Source: Microcaldota archaeon
GTDB lineage: Archaea > Micrarchaeota > Micrarchaeia > Norongarragalinales > UBA8480
Reading direction: 5' to 3'
Length of the DNA: 9,561 nucleotides
NCBI GenBank assembly: GCA_030697615.1
Contig: JAUYPK010000149.1
Coordinates: 1-9,561 of the forward strand
Made by a program: the position numbers and the translations under genes. This document shows, piece by piece, positions 1 to 4,874 of the stretch. Every line of letters starts with the position of its first letter. The first letter of the stretch is position 1. Under the pieces are notes generated by a model, which searched no databases, was not told the DNA's origin, and worked only from the letters and a program-made list of their open reading frames with translations.

Positions 1-144
1 TGCAGTAAGTTTGCCATCTTGTTTTAATTTCTTTAAGCGTTCAACTAATTCACCAACATTTCGTGCCACTGGCCGTCGCATTAGCCTAAAACTTGCCAGT
101 GGATGAGTAGCATGCTCAACTCCAAAAACGTGCAATTTAGCCAT
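1..144 (-). CDS. Unrecognised protein, N-terminal 48 residues (cut by window edge)
   Basis: An open frame starts at an ATG (142-144) and runs off the left edge, giving 48 residues that begin MAKLHVFGVEHATHPLASF. The segment then has a basic patch (RLMRRPVAR, about residues 20-28) and a charged, probably helical stretch (GELVERLKKLKQDGKL, about 31-46). I do not recognise the family. It lacks the P-loop expected at the start of cytidylate kinase, which often follows L34e in archaea, and it does not look like L14e. It lies 44 bp downstream of the L34e stop, a longer gap than most in this cluster. No clear Shine-Dalgarno site precedes the ATG; the upstream sequence is AT-rich and could hold a weak promoter. 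Support for coding is the open frame, the ATG and the same-strand position in an operon. Function is unknown. Confidence 0.6.
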   Translation of the reverse strand, partial: MAKLHVFGVEHATHPLASFRLMRRPVARNVGELVERLKKLKQDGKLTA

Positions 145-188
145 AATAGTAAAATAAACAAAGACCGGTTAAAAATAGTAATAGTCGC

Positions 189-524
189 TTAGTGGCTTGT
201 CGTCTTGTCAATGTATTTCAAGTGTGATAGTGGAACGTCTTCGCGGGAAATTGAACCCATCTCGAGGCGGGTTTTTTCCTTAATTATGCGCTCAACGCAG
301 TTTCCACACAATATACCTGCTAATTTGCGCTCTGGCCTACGTTGTGTTTTTGTTAAACGTGGAAGTTTCTTGGATTTAACTGCAACTGCTTGAAGTATAG
401 CTGAACAAATTGCACAAGTGTGCTTGCTGCCTTTTGTGCGTAAGTAGTGTATTTTGACTTTGCCAGAAGGCGTTTTGCGCTGGTGCCTGCGTGCGCTTCT
501 GCTTCTTTGTCTTGGAAATGGCAT
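189..524 (-). CDS. rpl34e: 50S ribosomal protein L34e
   Basis: This is a large-subunit ribosomal protein found in archaea and eukaryotes. The 111-residue product has a very basic N-terminus (PRQRSRSARRHQRKTPSGK) and the two CxxC pairs of the L34e zinc ribbon: C37-x2-C40 (CAIC) and C73-x2-C76 (CGNC). The sequence TQRRPERKLAGILCGNC is typical of the family. The C-terminal tail after about residue 82 seems somewhat longer than in many archaeal L34e proteins, which I recall as near 90 residues. The ATG at 522-524 is preceded by AGGTGAATTAATTT, a good archaeal Shine-Dalgarno site at 8 nt spacing, which supports this start. It follows the EMC3-like gene by 51 bp on the same strand, and this secY-DUF106-L34e neighbourhood is common in archaea. 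Confidence 0.93.
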   Translation of the reverse strand: MPFPRQRSRSARRHQRKTPSGKVKIHYLRTKGSKHTCAICSAILQAVAVKSKKLPRLTKTQRRPERKLAGILCGNCVERIIKEKTRLEMGSISREDVPLSHLKYIDKTTSH

Positions 525-575
525 AAATTAATTCACCTATAAAATTGACCTAAATTAGTTGGTTGTCTTCACTGT

Positions 576-1091
576 TTAAACTATAATGGGTGGCGAGGGT
601 TTATCTTCCTTTTTGTTGGGTTTATCAGGCGCAATTACGCGGCTGTAAAGCACTTCAAGCACTAAGTTTGCTACAATTGAACAAACTATGAAAAATCCAC
701 GGCTGCCGTAGGCGCTTTGTTCCAAAATCTTAAATGCCAATAGTTCGTTTGGGTGAATACCAAACGGGAGTATAATTGTAAAAACTGGCACTAGATATTG
801 AACTCCAGCTATGAAAATGAAGAAAAGTGGCAGTATAATTACCATTGCTTTTATTGGGAGTAAAAGCATTTCCTGCATGTTTTTCATTACTTGCGGTTCA
901 ATTACTTTGAGTTTTGCAAGTTCTTTTTCGTCTTTTTCTTTAGTTGCCTTTTCGAACTTCTTTTGAAACTCGTTGATTTCTTTTTGTAGTTCCTTGACTT
1001 TTTTCTTTCCACCAAACTTATGGTTTACAAATAGGGAAACTATTGAAAACACTACGGCTGACAAAGCAATTGTAATGGCGGGGTCAAACAT
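576..1091 (-). CDS. EMC3/TMCO1-like membrane insertase (DUF106)
   Basis: The 171-residue membrane protein belongs to the archaeal DUF106 family, which is related to EMC3, TMCO1 and the YidC/Oxa1 insertases. That family helps insert membrane proteins into the bilayer. The layout fits: a first membrane segment at about residues 5-24, a Lys/Glu-rich cytosolic coiled coil at about 29-65 (repeated KxxKELQKEINEFQKKFEKA-type heptads), a second hydrophobic segment at about 80-102 and a third at about 132-150. A Lys/Pro-rich tail follows. The methionine-rich stretch QVMKNMQEMLLLP just before the second membrane segment is characteristic. The ATG lies 19 bp after the secY stop, with AGTGAT upstream as a Shine-Dalgarno match. 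Placement next to secY suggests co-expression of two parts of the membrane-protein biogenesis machinery. Adenylate kinase, often found between them in archaea, is absent here. Confidence 0.88.
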   Translation of the reverse strand: MFDPAITIALSAVVFSIVSLFVNHKFGGKKKVKELQKEINEFQKKFEKATKEKDEKELAKLKVIEPQVMKNMQEMLLLPIKAMVIILPLFFIFIAGVQYLVPVFTIILPFGIHPNELLAFKILEQSAYGSRGFFIVCSIVANLVLEVLYSRVIAPDKPNKKEDKPSPPIIV

Positions 1092-1110
1092 GGTTTATGT
1101 AAATCACTTA

Positions 1111-2535
1111 TCACTGAACTATACGTTTAAGCGTTGGATAAATTTCAAACACTTGTTGCTTGGCAAGTTCTTCGTAGAACTGGTAAATTATTCCAACTGC
1201 AAGCAAAATACCGGTTCCAGTTCCCAATGCGCCGGTTATATCAGCTATCCAAGCTAGTAAGCCGACAAATGCGCTTCCAAGAATGGTTATAACTGGAATA
1301 TATCGATCAAGCACTTTTTCAGTTACGCGAGGGTCTTGGCGGAAACCCGGAATCTGCAAGTGGGCTTTGTTAAGCTGGCTCGCAACGTCTTTGGCACTCA
1401 TGTTAGTGCTTTCAATCCAGAACCAACCAAAGATCACGCATAACACTATTAAAAAGAATCCGTACACGAGCATGTGAAAAATTTCGCTTGGCGTGCTAAT
1501 GAAGCTAAGGTACGCGGGGTAACCTCCAGTTATTAAAAGAGGCGAAGGCAGCGCAGTTGTTAAATATGCAATGCCGTCAACTGGCTGGTTTTGCTGATAT
1601 GTTCCAAGTAAGGGAAGACCAGCATTTGCAAGCACCATGCCGAATAATTGAATGTTTAACAGCACTGCACTTGCAAGGATCACAGGGATGTTGGAAACGT
1701 AGAGGAACTTAATTGGATAGCGTGACTCCATGCCGCGTGCGAAGCCGTAGGAAATTGGCAGTTCTATTCGCATTCCCGACACGTACACTACAAGTAAGAA
1801 AATGAGCACTGTGAATATTATTGGCATTAGGGTCCAGATTGAAGTTTGCACGTCTCCGCCTGATAAGTAGAACAAGAACTGTGGAATTAAGCCAGCTGGG
1901 ATGCCTGCTGTTGAGACGAAGCTAAATGCACCTACGAAAATGGCTTGGGCAACTCCAGCTGCGATGAATAGCGAAATTCCGCTTCCGATTCCGTATTTTT
2001 GCACAACTTCATCTAGGTACAACAAGAGGATGGAGCCAAGCATTAATTGAAACGCTACAATTGCTTGTGAGAATAAAATAGAGCCAAAAAGTGGCACGGC
2101 TGCTGAGCCAGCTACTGTTCCAGCTGCTGGGATGTACCCGCTTAGTACATAGATGACTCCTTCAACTAAGGCAAGTGCAATTGCGAGTAATTTTTGTAGC
2201 CCTTGGAAGAGCTTCTTGTTTTCAGGGTTGCTTAAGTCAATTGAAATTAGTTTTGAACCAATTGCAAGTTGGAGAAAGATAGATGCTAGTACGATTGGTC
2301 CAATTCCAGCTGTGATAAGTGTGCCAGTCCTGCTTCCGAGGAGGATTTCAAGGCGCTCAAAGCGAATGATTCCAGCCGGGTCTGCGCCAATTGGGTAGAT
2401 TTGACCAAGGAGGTAAAAAATTAACAGGCCTGCTGCAGTCCACATTAGTTTTTCTTTTAAACCAGGGGTAGTTAGTGGCTTGGCCACTTCAGGTAAAGAA
2501 TCGATCAATGGCTTTAGAGCCTGGAGAAAAGACAT
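1111..2535 (-). CDS. secY: Protein translocase subunit SecY (Sec61 alpha)
   Basis: SecY is the channel-forming subunit of the SecYE-beta translocon, which exports proteins and inserts membrane proteins. The 474-residue product is full length and shows the expected ten hydrophobic segments. Recognisable landmarks are the region after the first membrane segment with GIGPIVLASIFLQL (about 77-90), the highly conserved GIGSGISLF (182-190), RIELPISYG followed by YPIKFLYVSNIPVIL (about 256-287), and the C-terminal block PGFRQDPRVTEKVLDRYIPVI (about 396-416). GTGTGILLAV (about 438-447) is in the last membrane helix. The ATG at 2533-2535 has no strong Shine-Dalgarno site. A TTTAAA element around 2575-2581 could act as a TATA box for a transcript with a short leader. 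It is separated from L15, its usual upstream neighbour, by the toxin-antitoxin insertion. Confidence 0.97.
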   Translation of the reverse strand: MSFLQALKPLIDSLPEVAKPLTTPGLKEKLMWTAAGLLIFYLLGQIYPIGADPAGIIRFERLEILLGSRTGTLITAGIGPIVLASIFLQLAIGSKLISIDLSNPENKKLFQGLQKLLAIALALVEGVIYVLSGYIPAAGTVAGSAAVPLFGSILFSQAIVAFQLMLGSILLLYLDEVVQKYGIGSGISLFIAAGVAQAIFVGAFSFVSTAGIPAGLIPQFLFYLSGGDVQTSIWTLMPIIFTVLIFLLVVYVSGMRIELPISYGFARGMESRYPIKFLYVSNIPVILASAVLLNIQLFGMVLANAGLPLLGTYQQNQPVDGIAYLTTALPSPLLITGGYPAYLSFISTPSEIFHMLVYGFFLIVLCVIFGWFWIESTNMSAKDVASQLNKAHLQIPGFRQDPRVTEKVLDRYIPVITILGSAFVGLLAWIADITGALGTGTGILLAVGIIYQFYEELAKQQVFEIYPTLKRIVQ

Positions 2536-2577
2536 ATGTAGAAAAACGCACTTCTAAAAATTAGCACGGAGATGTTT

Positions 2578-2616
2578 AAAAAGCCTTCTCGTCTATTTTT
2601 TGGCTTCAGGCTTTTT
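2578..2616 (-). terminator. Possible hairpin with T-run upstream of secY
   Basis: A perfect 9-bp inverted repeat (AAAAAGCCT at 2578-2586 and AGGCTTTTT at 2608-2616 on the plus strand) encloses a 21-nt spacer. Read on the minus strand, the second arm ends in a T-run, resembling an intrinsic terminator or attenuator. It lies at the end of the duplicated L15 tail and just before secY, and overlaps the tail stop codon. The GC core is only four base pairs and the loop is long, so this may be chance in AT-rich DNA. Archaeal termination depends mainly on T-runs rather than hairpins. Confidence 0.25.
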
Positions 2617-2701
2617 TAGCAGGTTTGGCTTTTGTAGGTGCTACTGGAGTTTTTTTAACTGATGCAATTAAAGATGCCCTTCCCTCCGTGTTTTCAATGC
2701 G
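2606..2701 (-). pseudogene. Displaced C-terminal fragment of ribosomal protein L15
   Basis: Read on the minus strand, this stretch encodes 31 residues ending in TGA (2606-2608), with VKKTPVAPTKAKPAKKA as its end. The intact L15 just upstream ends VKKTPVAPTNAKPAKKA. Proximal to this the fragment reads IENTEGRASLIAS against IEKAGGTANLIEAL in L15, so 23 of 30 aligned residues agree with a one-codon gap. There is no start codon, and the in-frame codon immediately upstream is TAA (2702-2704), so it cannot be translated as a gene on its own. The fragment begins where the toxin ends: the toxin TGA (2694-2696) lies inside it in another frame. I infer it is the former or alternative 3' end of rpl15, displaced when the toxin-antitoxin module entered. 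The preserved reading frame argues that it diverged as coding sequence before being cut off. Confidence 0.82.
2610..2660. repeat. Direct repeat, copy A (distal L15 3' end)
   Basis: This 51-bp copy matches 3347-3397 at 49 of 51 positions, with no gaps. The differences are T2630 against G3367, which makes Lys instead of Asn in the L15 tail, and A2657 against G3394, which is silent. It encodes the Lys/Ala/Pro-rich end of L15 on the minus strand. Beyond 2660 the similarity continues but drops to roughly two thirds over about 40 bp. Confidence 0.92.
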
Positions 2702-3047
2702 TTATAATTTCAACACGGTTGTCAGAAACTATTACAATTGCGTTGCGGAACTTTCTAGACATCTTTGAACGGAGTAAAGGGATAAATCGTTGTGCTATGT
2801 TTTGTGGAGTTTGGTTGGAAAACCTAAGTAGAATTATACCGCTATGCAAAATTGGCTTGTTGAAAAAGTCCAAAAAGTCTTTATCGTGCGTAATTACGGT
2901 TCGTCTTTCCTTAACTGCTATTTTTAAAACGTCTTCGTCTGAAATGCCGTAAAGCTGTTTTTCTTTTATATCTTTGACGTCGAAACCCGCTTTTCTTAAT
3001 TGTATTACTAGGGTTCGTGAAACATTTTCATCGGCTAGAAACTTCAT
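2694..3047 (-). CDS. DUF5615 PIN-like toxin (probable ribonuclease)
   Basis: This 117-residue protein matches the DUF5615 (Mut7-C-like/PIN-like) family, usually encoded after a DUF433 gene as the presumed toxin of a type II toxin-antitoxin pair. The N-terminal signature FLADENVSRTL (residues 3-13) carries acidic D6 and E7. GISDEDVLKIA (34-44) carries D37, E38 and D39. VITHDKDFLDF (51-61) carries D55 and D57. Together these are the expected metal-binding acids of a PIN-like nuclease, and none appears lost. A VapC-like RNase activity is inferred from the fold family, not shown here. The ATG is 2 bp after the antitoxin stop, so the two genes are probably translationally coupled; no strong Shine-Dalgarno site is seen. 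Its TGA lies within the displaced L15 fragment, so the last residues (ITH) sit on the insertion junction. Length is normal for the family. Confidence 0.88.
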   Translation of the reverse strand: MKFLADENVSRTLVIQLRKAGFDVKDIKEKQLYGISDEDVLKIAVKERRTVITHDKDFLDFFNKPILHSGIILLRFSNQTPQNIAQRFIPLLRSKMSRKFRNAIVIVSDNRVEIITH

Positions 3048-3049
3048 TT

Positions 3050-3274
3050 CTATTTACCAAGTAGCAGTATTTCCTCGTGCTTCAACGCCTTAGCCGCATA
3101 ATCAATAGCAGCTAAAACATCTTCTTTTTTCAAGTGAGGATACTCTGATAAAACTTCTGGCACGGCCATGCCTGAAGCTAGGAGTTGAAGTATAAATTCA
3201 ACGGAAATACGGGTGCCTTTCACAATGGGCTTTCCGCGAAGTATCTTCTGATTCAAAATAATTCTAGTTTCCAT
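3050..3274 (-). CDS. DUF433 family antitoxin
   Basis: The 74-residue protein belongs to the DUF433 family, small winged-helix-like proteins found as antitoxin partners of DUF5615 or PIN toxins. The hallmark is ILRGKPIVKGTRISVEFILQ at about residues 11-30: GKP, then GTRI, then an amphipathic helix. This is followed by LLASGMAVPEVLSEYPHLKKEDVLAAIDYAA (about 31-61), where the YPHL and DVLAAIDYA features are typical. Its expected role is to bind and neutralise the downstream toxin and to repress the shared promoter. The gene comes first in the pair, with a 2-bp gap to the toxin. A TATA-like element 23-29 bp upstream of the ATG suggests its own promoter and a leaderless transcript. It starts 68 bp after the L15 stop. 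Confidence 0.9.
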   Translation of the reverse strand: METRIILNQKILRGKPIVKGTRISVEFILQLLASGMAVPEVLSEYPHLKKEDVLAAIDYAAKALKHEEILLLGK

Positions 3275-3294
3275 GTAAAAATAGTGTGGCTCCC

Positions 3295-3306
3295 GCTATA
3301 AAAAAA
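3295..3306 (-). promoter_or_regulatory. Candidate TATA box of the toxin-antitoxin pair, fused to a T7 run
   Basis: On the minus strand this reads TTTTTTTATAGC. The TATA element is centred about 26 bp before the antitoxin ATG, the spacing expected if transcription starts at or next to the ATG (a leaderless message, common in archaea). The seven-T run (3300-3306) could at the same time act as a T-rich termination signal for the ribosomal transcript arriving from L15. Both readings are from sequence pattern only. Confidence 0.35.
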
Positions 3307-3335
3307 CTTGCTTTGAAGGGGCATTGAACCGGCTG

Positions 3336-3357
3336 GCTAAAACTACGCTTTTTTAGC
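3336..3357. other. Inverted repeat across the L15 stop codon
   Basis: GCTAAAA (3336-3342) and TTTTAGC (3351-3357) form a perfect 7-bp inverted repeat with an 8-nt spacer that contains the L15 stop codon (3343-3345). In RNA it could form a small hairpin at the end of rpl15. The right arm lies inside the direct repeat, the left arm outside it, so copy A does not have this structure. It could be chance, or a mark of the recombination junction. Confidence 0.3.
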
Positions 3358-3813
3358 AGGTTTGGCGTTTGTAGGTGCTACTGGAGTTTTTTTGACTAGT
3401 GCTTCGATTAGGTTTGCGGTTCCACCTGCTTTTTCTATGCTTGCTTTGGCACCTTTGCTGAAAGCACTTGCAGATATGTTCGCTTTCGCAACTAAGGCGA
3501 ATGAACCAATTACTTTCATACCCGGAAAGGCGAAGTGGCAGTTGTTCTTGTCAACTTTGCCGCTTTCAAGCAACTTATTTATGTGGGCTAAAGTAATTGC
3601 AGGCATGTCTTTAAATTGAGCTGCGAATCCCTTGTGCTTGAAACGCAGTGCTTCTAATTCATATTTTATAGTGTGCATCCACTTGTGCTTGTGATAGCCA
3701 GCTCTTCCGCGTCCACCTCTGCTTCCTTTGCCTCGTCGGTTCTTTTTGTTACCACCGCCGTAAGTGCGGTCGCCTGCGTATTTCCGGTTTCTGCTTTTTA
3801 AACGTCTTGTCAT
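3343..3813 (-). CDS. rpl15p: 50S ribosomal protein L15
   Basis: This is the universal large-subunit protein L15 (uL15), here 156 residues. The Gly/Arg/Lys-rich N-terminus (RRLKSRNRKYAGDRTYGGG, then GKGSRGGRGRAGYHKHKW) threads into ribosomal RNA, and the body includes AITLAHINKLLESGKV (about 72-87) and FPGMKVIGSFAL (about 96-107). The C-terminus from about residue 140 is low-complexity Lys/Ala/Pro, and this end is the part duplicated at 2606-2701. The ATG at 3811-3813 is preceded by CGTGATTAAAA, a Shine-Dalgarno match at close spacing. The gene follows L30 by 52 bp. Its 3' end forms the upstream border of the toxin-antitoxin insertion, yet the gene is intact. Confidence 0.96.
   Translation of the reverse strand: MTRRLKSRNRKYAGDRTYGGGNKKNRRGKGSRGGRGRAGYHKHKWMHTIKYELEALRFKHKGFAAQFKDMPAITLAHINKLLESGKVDKNNCHFAFPGMKVIGSFALVAKANISASAFSKGAKASIEKAGGTANLIEALVKKTPVAPTNAKPAKKA
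3347..3397. repeat. Direct repeat, copy B (3' end of intact rpl15)
   Basis: This is the partner of the copy at 2610-2660, with 49 of 51 bases identical and the same orientation. It encodes the last 17 residues of functional L15, stopping just short of the TAG. The offset between copies is 737 bp, which equals the length that recombination between them would remove. Confidence 0.92.
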
Positions 3814-3865
3814 TTTTAATCACGTAAATTTAATTTTTTGATTTTTTACCATTTGATTCTTATTT

Positions 3866-4222
3866 TCACAACATCCTTAATAGGAGTTTTTTCATTGACT
3901 CCGCGTCGCGTTTTCCAAGTTCCCCTTTTGGAAATGCAATTTTCGTGGACTTTTTGAACCCGCCTTTTGGAGGATGTAAACGGTAGAGTTTTTGTTCTTT
4001 GCCGTCGCCGCGTTTTGCAATGAGCTGCTTGTAAGTGTCTGCGTCAATGAAACCCCAAGTGATGTAATCCTTTGCTTTTTGCAGCCAGCCAGCTATGTTT
4101 GTCGTAAAAACAGCGGCGTGCATTCTGCGGGTTACATGTAAGTGTTGTGAAAGAGTATCCTCTATCTCTTGCCTGGTTTCCATTGAACCACGAATTCGAA
4201 TAACTACAATCATTTCAGCCAT
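3866..4222 (-). CDS. rpl30p: 50S ribosomal protein L30 (compact form)
   Basis: The product is archaeal L30 (uL30), a large-subunit protein. Family features in order are VVIRIRGS (residues 6-13), a helix with DTLSQHLHVTRRMHAAVF (about 22-39), LQKAKDYITWGFID (about 47-60), and the C-terminal YRLHPPKGGFKKSTKIAF (about 80-97) ending LLLRML. At 118 residues it is shorter than the roughly 150-residue archaeal proteins I know. Both ends are conserved, and the missing part falls between DADTYKQLIAKRG and YRLHPP, where other archaea carry an extra stretch of about 35 residues. The ATG is 5 bp after the S5 stop, and GAAGTGA within the last S5 codons serves as its Shine-Dalgarno site. Confidence 0.94.
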   Translation of the reverse strand: MAEMIVVIRIRGSMETRQEIEDTLSQHLHVTRRMHAAVFTTNIAGWLQKAKDYITWGFIDADTYKQLIAKRGDGKEQKLYRLHPPKGGFKKSTKIAFPKGELGKRDAESMKKLLLRML

Positions 4223-4227
4223 ATTGT

Positions 4228-4872
4228 TTATTTCACTTCAATTTTTTGGGTTTCATTTCCCTTTTTTAGTTTGTTAAGCGCGTTAAATGCATTTATAACT
4301 GCAAGCGCGGTGTTTAGCGCATTTCTTGTCCTGCCCGAAGTAAAGGACCACACATCCCTTAGCCCCGCTAACTCAAGCACTTTCTTCGAAGTTCTTCCAG
4401 CTACTATTCCAACTCCTTTTGGCGCTGGTTTCAATGTGACACGCGTGCTACTTGCCTTGCCTTTTACTTCTATTGGAATTGAATGCTTATCCGCACAAGC
4501 ACATTCCCATGAACCGCAGCCAAAACGTACAGTTATGAGGTGTTTCTTTGCGTCGCTTATAGCCTCTGCAATTGCATCACGTGTTTCAGGAGCTTTGCCT
4601 ATTCCAATGCCAATTACTCCAGCGTGGTTGCCTAGAATTACAACTGCACGCATTTGCATTTTCCTACCATATGCAGTCATGCGTTGTGTGCTTTTAATGT
4701 CAAGTACTTCATCTTTCAAATCTGGCAAAAGCGCGTCAATTATCTCCGGCTCTAGTATTTTTTTCCCGCTTTGCAACACTGCGTCAAGTGAAGTGATTTC
4801 TCCGCTAGCTACTTTTTTTCCAAGTTCAGTTTTTGGAGTCCATTGAGTTTCTTGTCTCTGATCGTTCGCCAT
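4228..4872 (-). CDS. rps5p: 30S ribosomal protein S5
   Basis: S5 (uS5) is a small-subunit protein near the mRNA entry and decoding region. The 214-residue archaeal form has an N-terminal extension, then the dsRNA-binding-like domain with QRMTAYGRKMQMRAVVILGN (about 63-82) and HAGVIGIGIGKAPETRDAI (about 83-101). The C-terminal domain carries STRVTLKPAPKGVGIVAG (about 142-159) and the LRDVWSFTSGRTRN segment (about 171-184). The ATG lies 2 bp after the L18 stop, with AAGAAGGTG in the last L18 codons acting as the Shine-Dalgarno site, so the two genes look translationally coupled. Length and motifs are normal for archaea. Confidence 0.97.
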   Translation of the reverse strand: MANDQRQETQWTPKTELGKKVASGEITSLDAVLQSGKKILEPEIIDALLPDLKDEVLDIKSTQRMTAYGRKMQMRAVVILGNHAGVIGIGIGKAPETRDAIAEAISDAKKHLITVRFGCGSWECACADKHSIPIEVKGKASSTRVTLKPAPKGVGIVAGRTSKKVLELAGLRDVWSFTSGRTRNALNTALAVINAFNALNKLKKGNETQKIEVK

Positions 4873-4874
4873 TT

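Larger units (their letters stand above)
2606..3397 (-). mobile_element. Putative insertion carrying a toxin-antitoxin pair, flanked by rpl15 3'-end repeats
   Basis: The two-gene module lies between rpl15 and secY, which are normally adjacent in archaea, and is bracketed by two copies of the L15 3' end in direct orientation. Integration at the 3' end of an essential gene, with a carried copy restoring that gene, is how many integrases use tRNA and protein genes; the layout here resembles that. No integrase, transposase or inverted terminal repeats are present in this short insert, so it could also be a remnant of a larger element or the product of homologous recombination between rpl15 alleles. 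The presence of an insertion is well supported; its mechanism is inference. Confidence 0.6.

Noticed and set aside
66..102. Perfect 8-bp inverted repeat CCACTGGC/GCCAGTGG inside the left-edge gene
   Set aside because: It falls within codons for Pro-Leu-Ala and Arg-Pro-Val-Ala and has a 21-nt spacer; chance in coding sequence is the simpler explanation.
2606..2701. Possibility that the second L15 tail is a separate small gene
   Set aside because: It has no start codon and an in-frame TAA immediately upstream, so it cannot be translated independently.
2662..2952. A 96-residue open frame on the plus strand in the insertion
   Set aside because: It is antisense to the toxin and the L15 fragment; the minus-strand frame shows clear DUF5615 motifs, so this is a shadow.
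3320..3330. GGTTCAATGCC on the minus strand, like a tRNA T-loop, which could mark a tRNA-type integration site
   Set aside because: The flanking bases give only two stem pairs, and no acceptor stem or anticodon arm can be drawn around it.
4271..4846. A 191-residue open frame on the plus strand
   Set aside because: It is fully antisense to S5, has no recognisable protein features, and reflects the codon bias of the real gene on the other strand.
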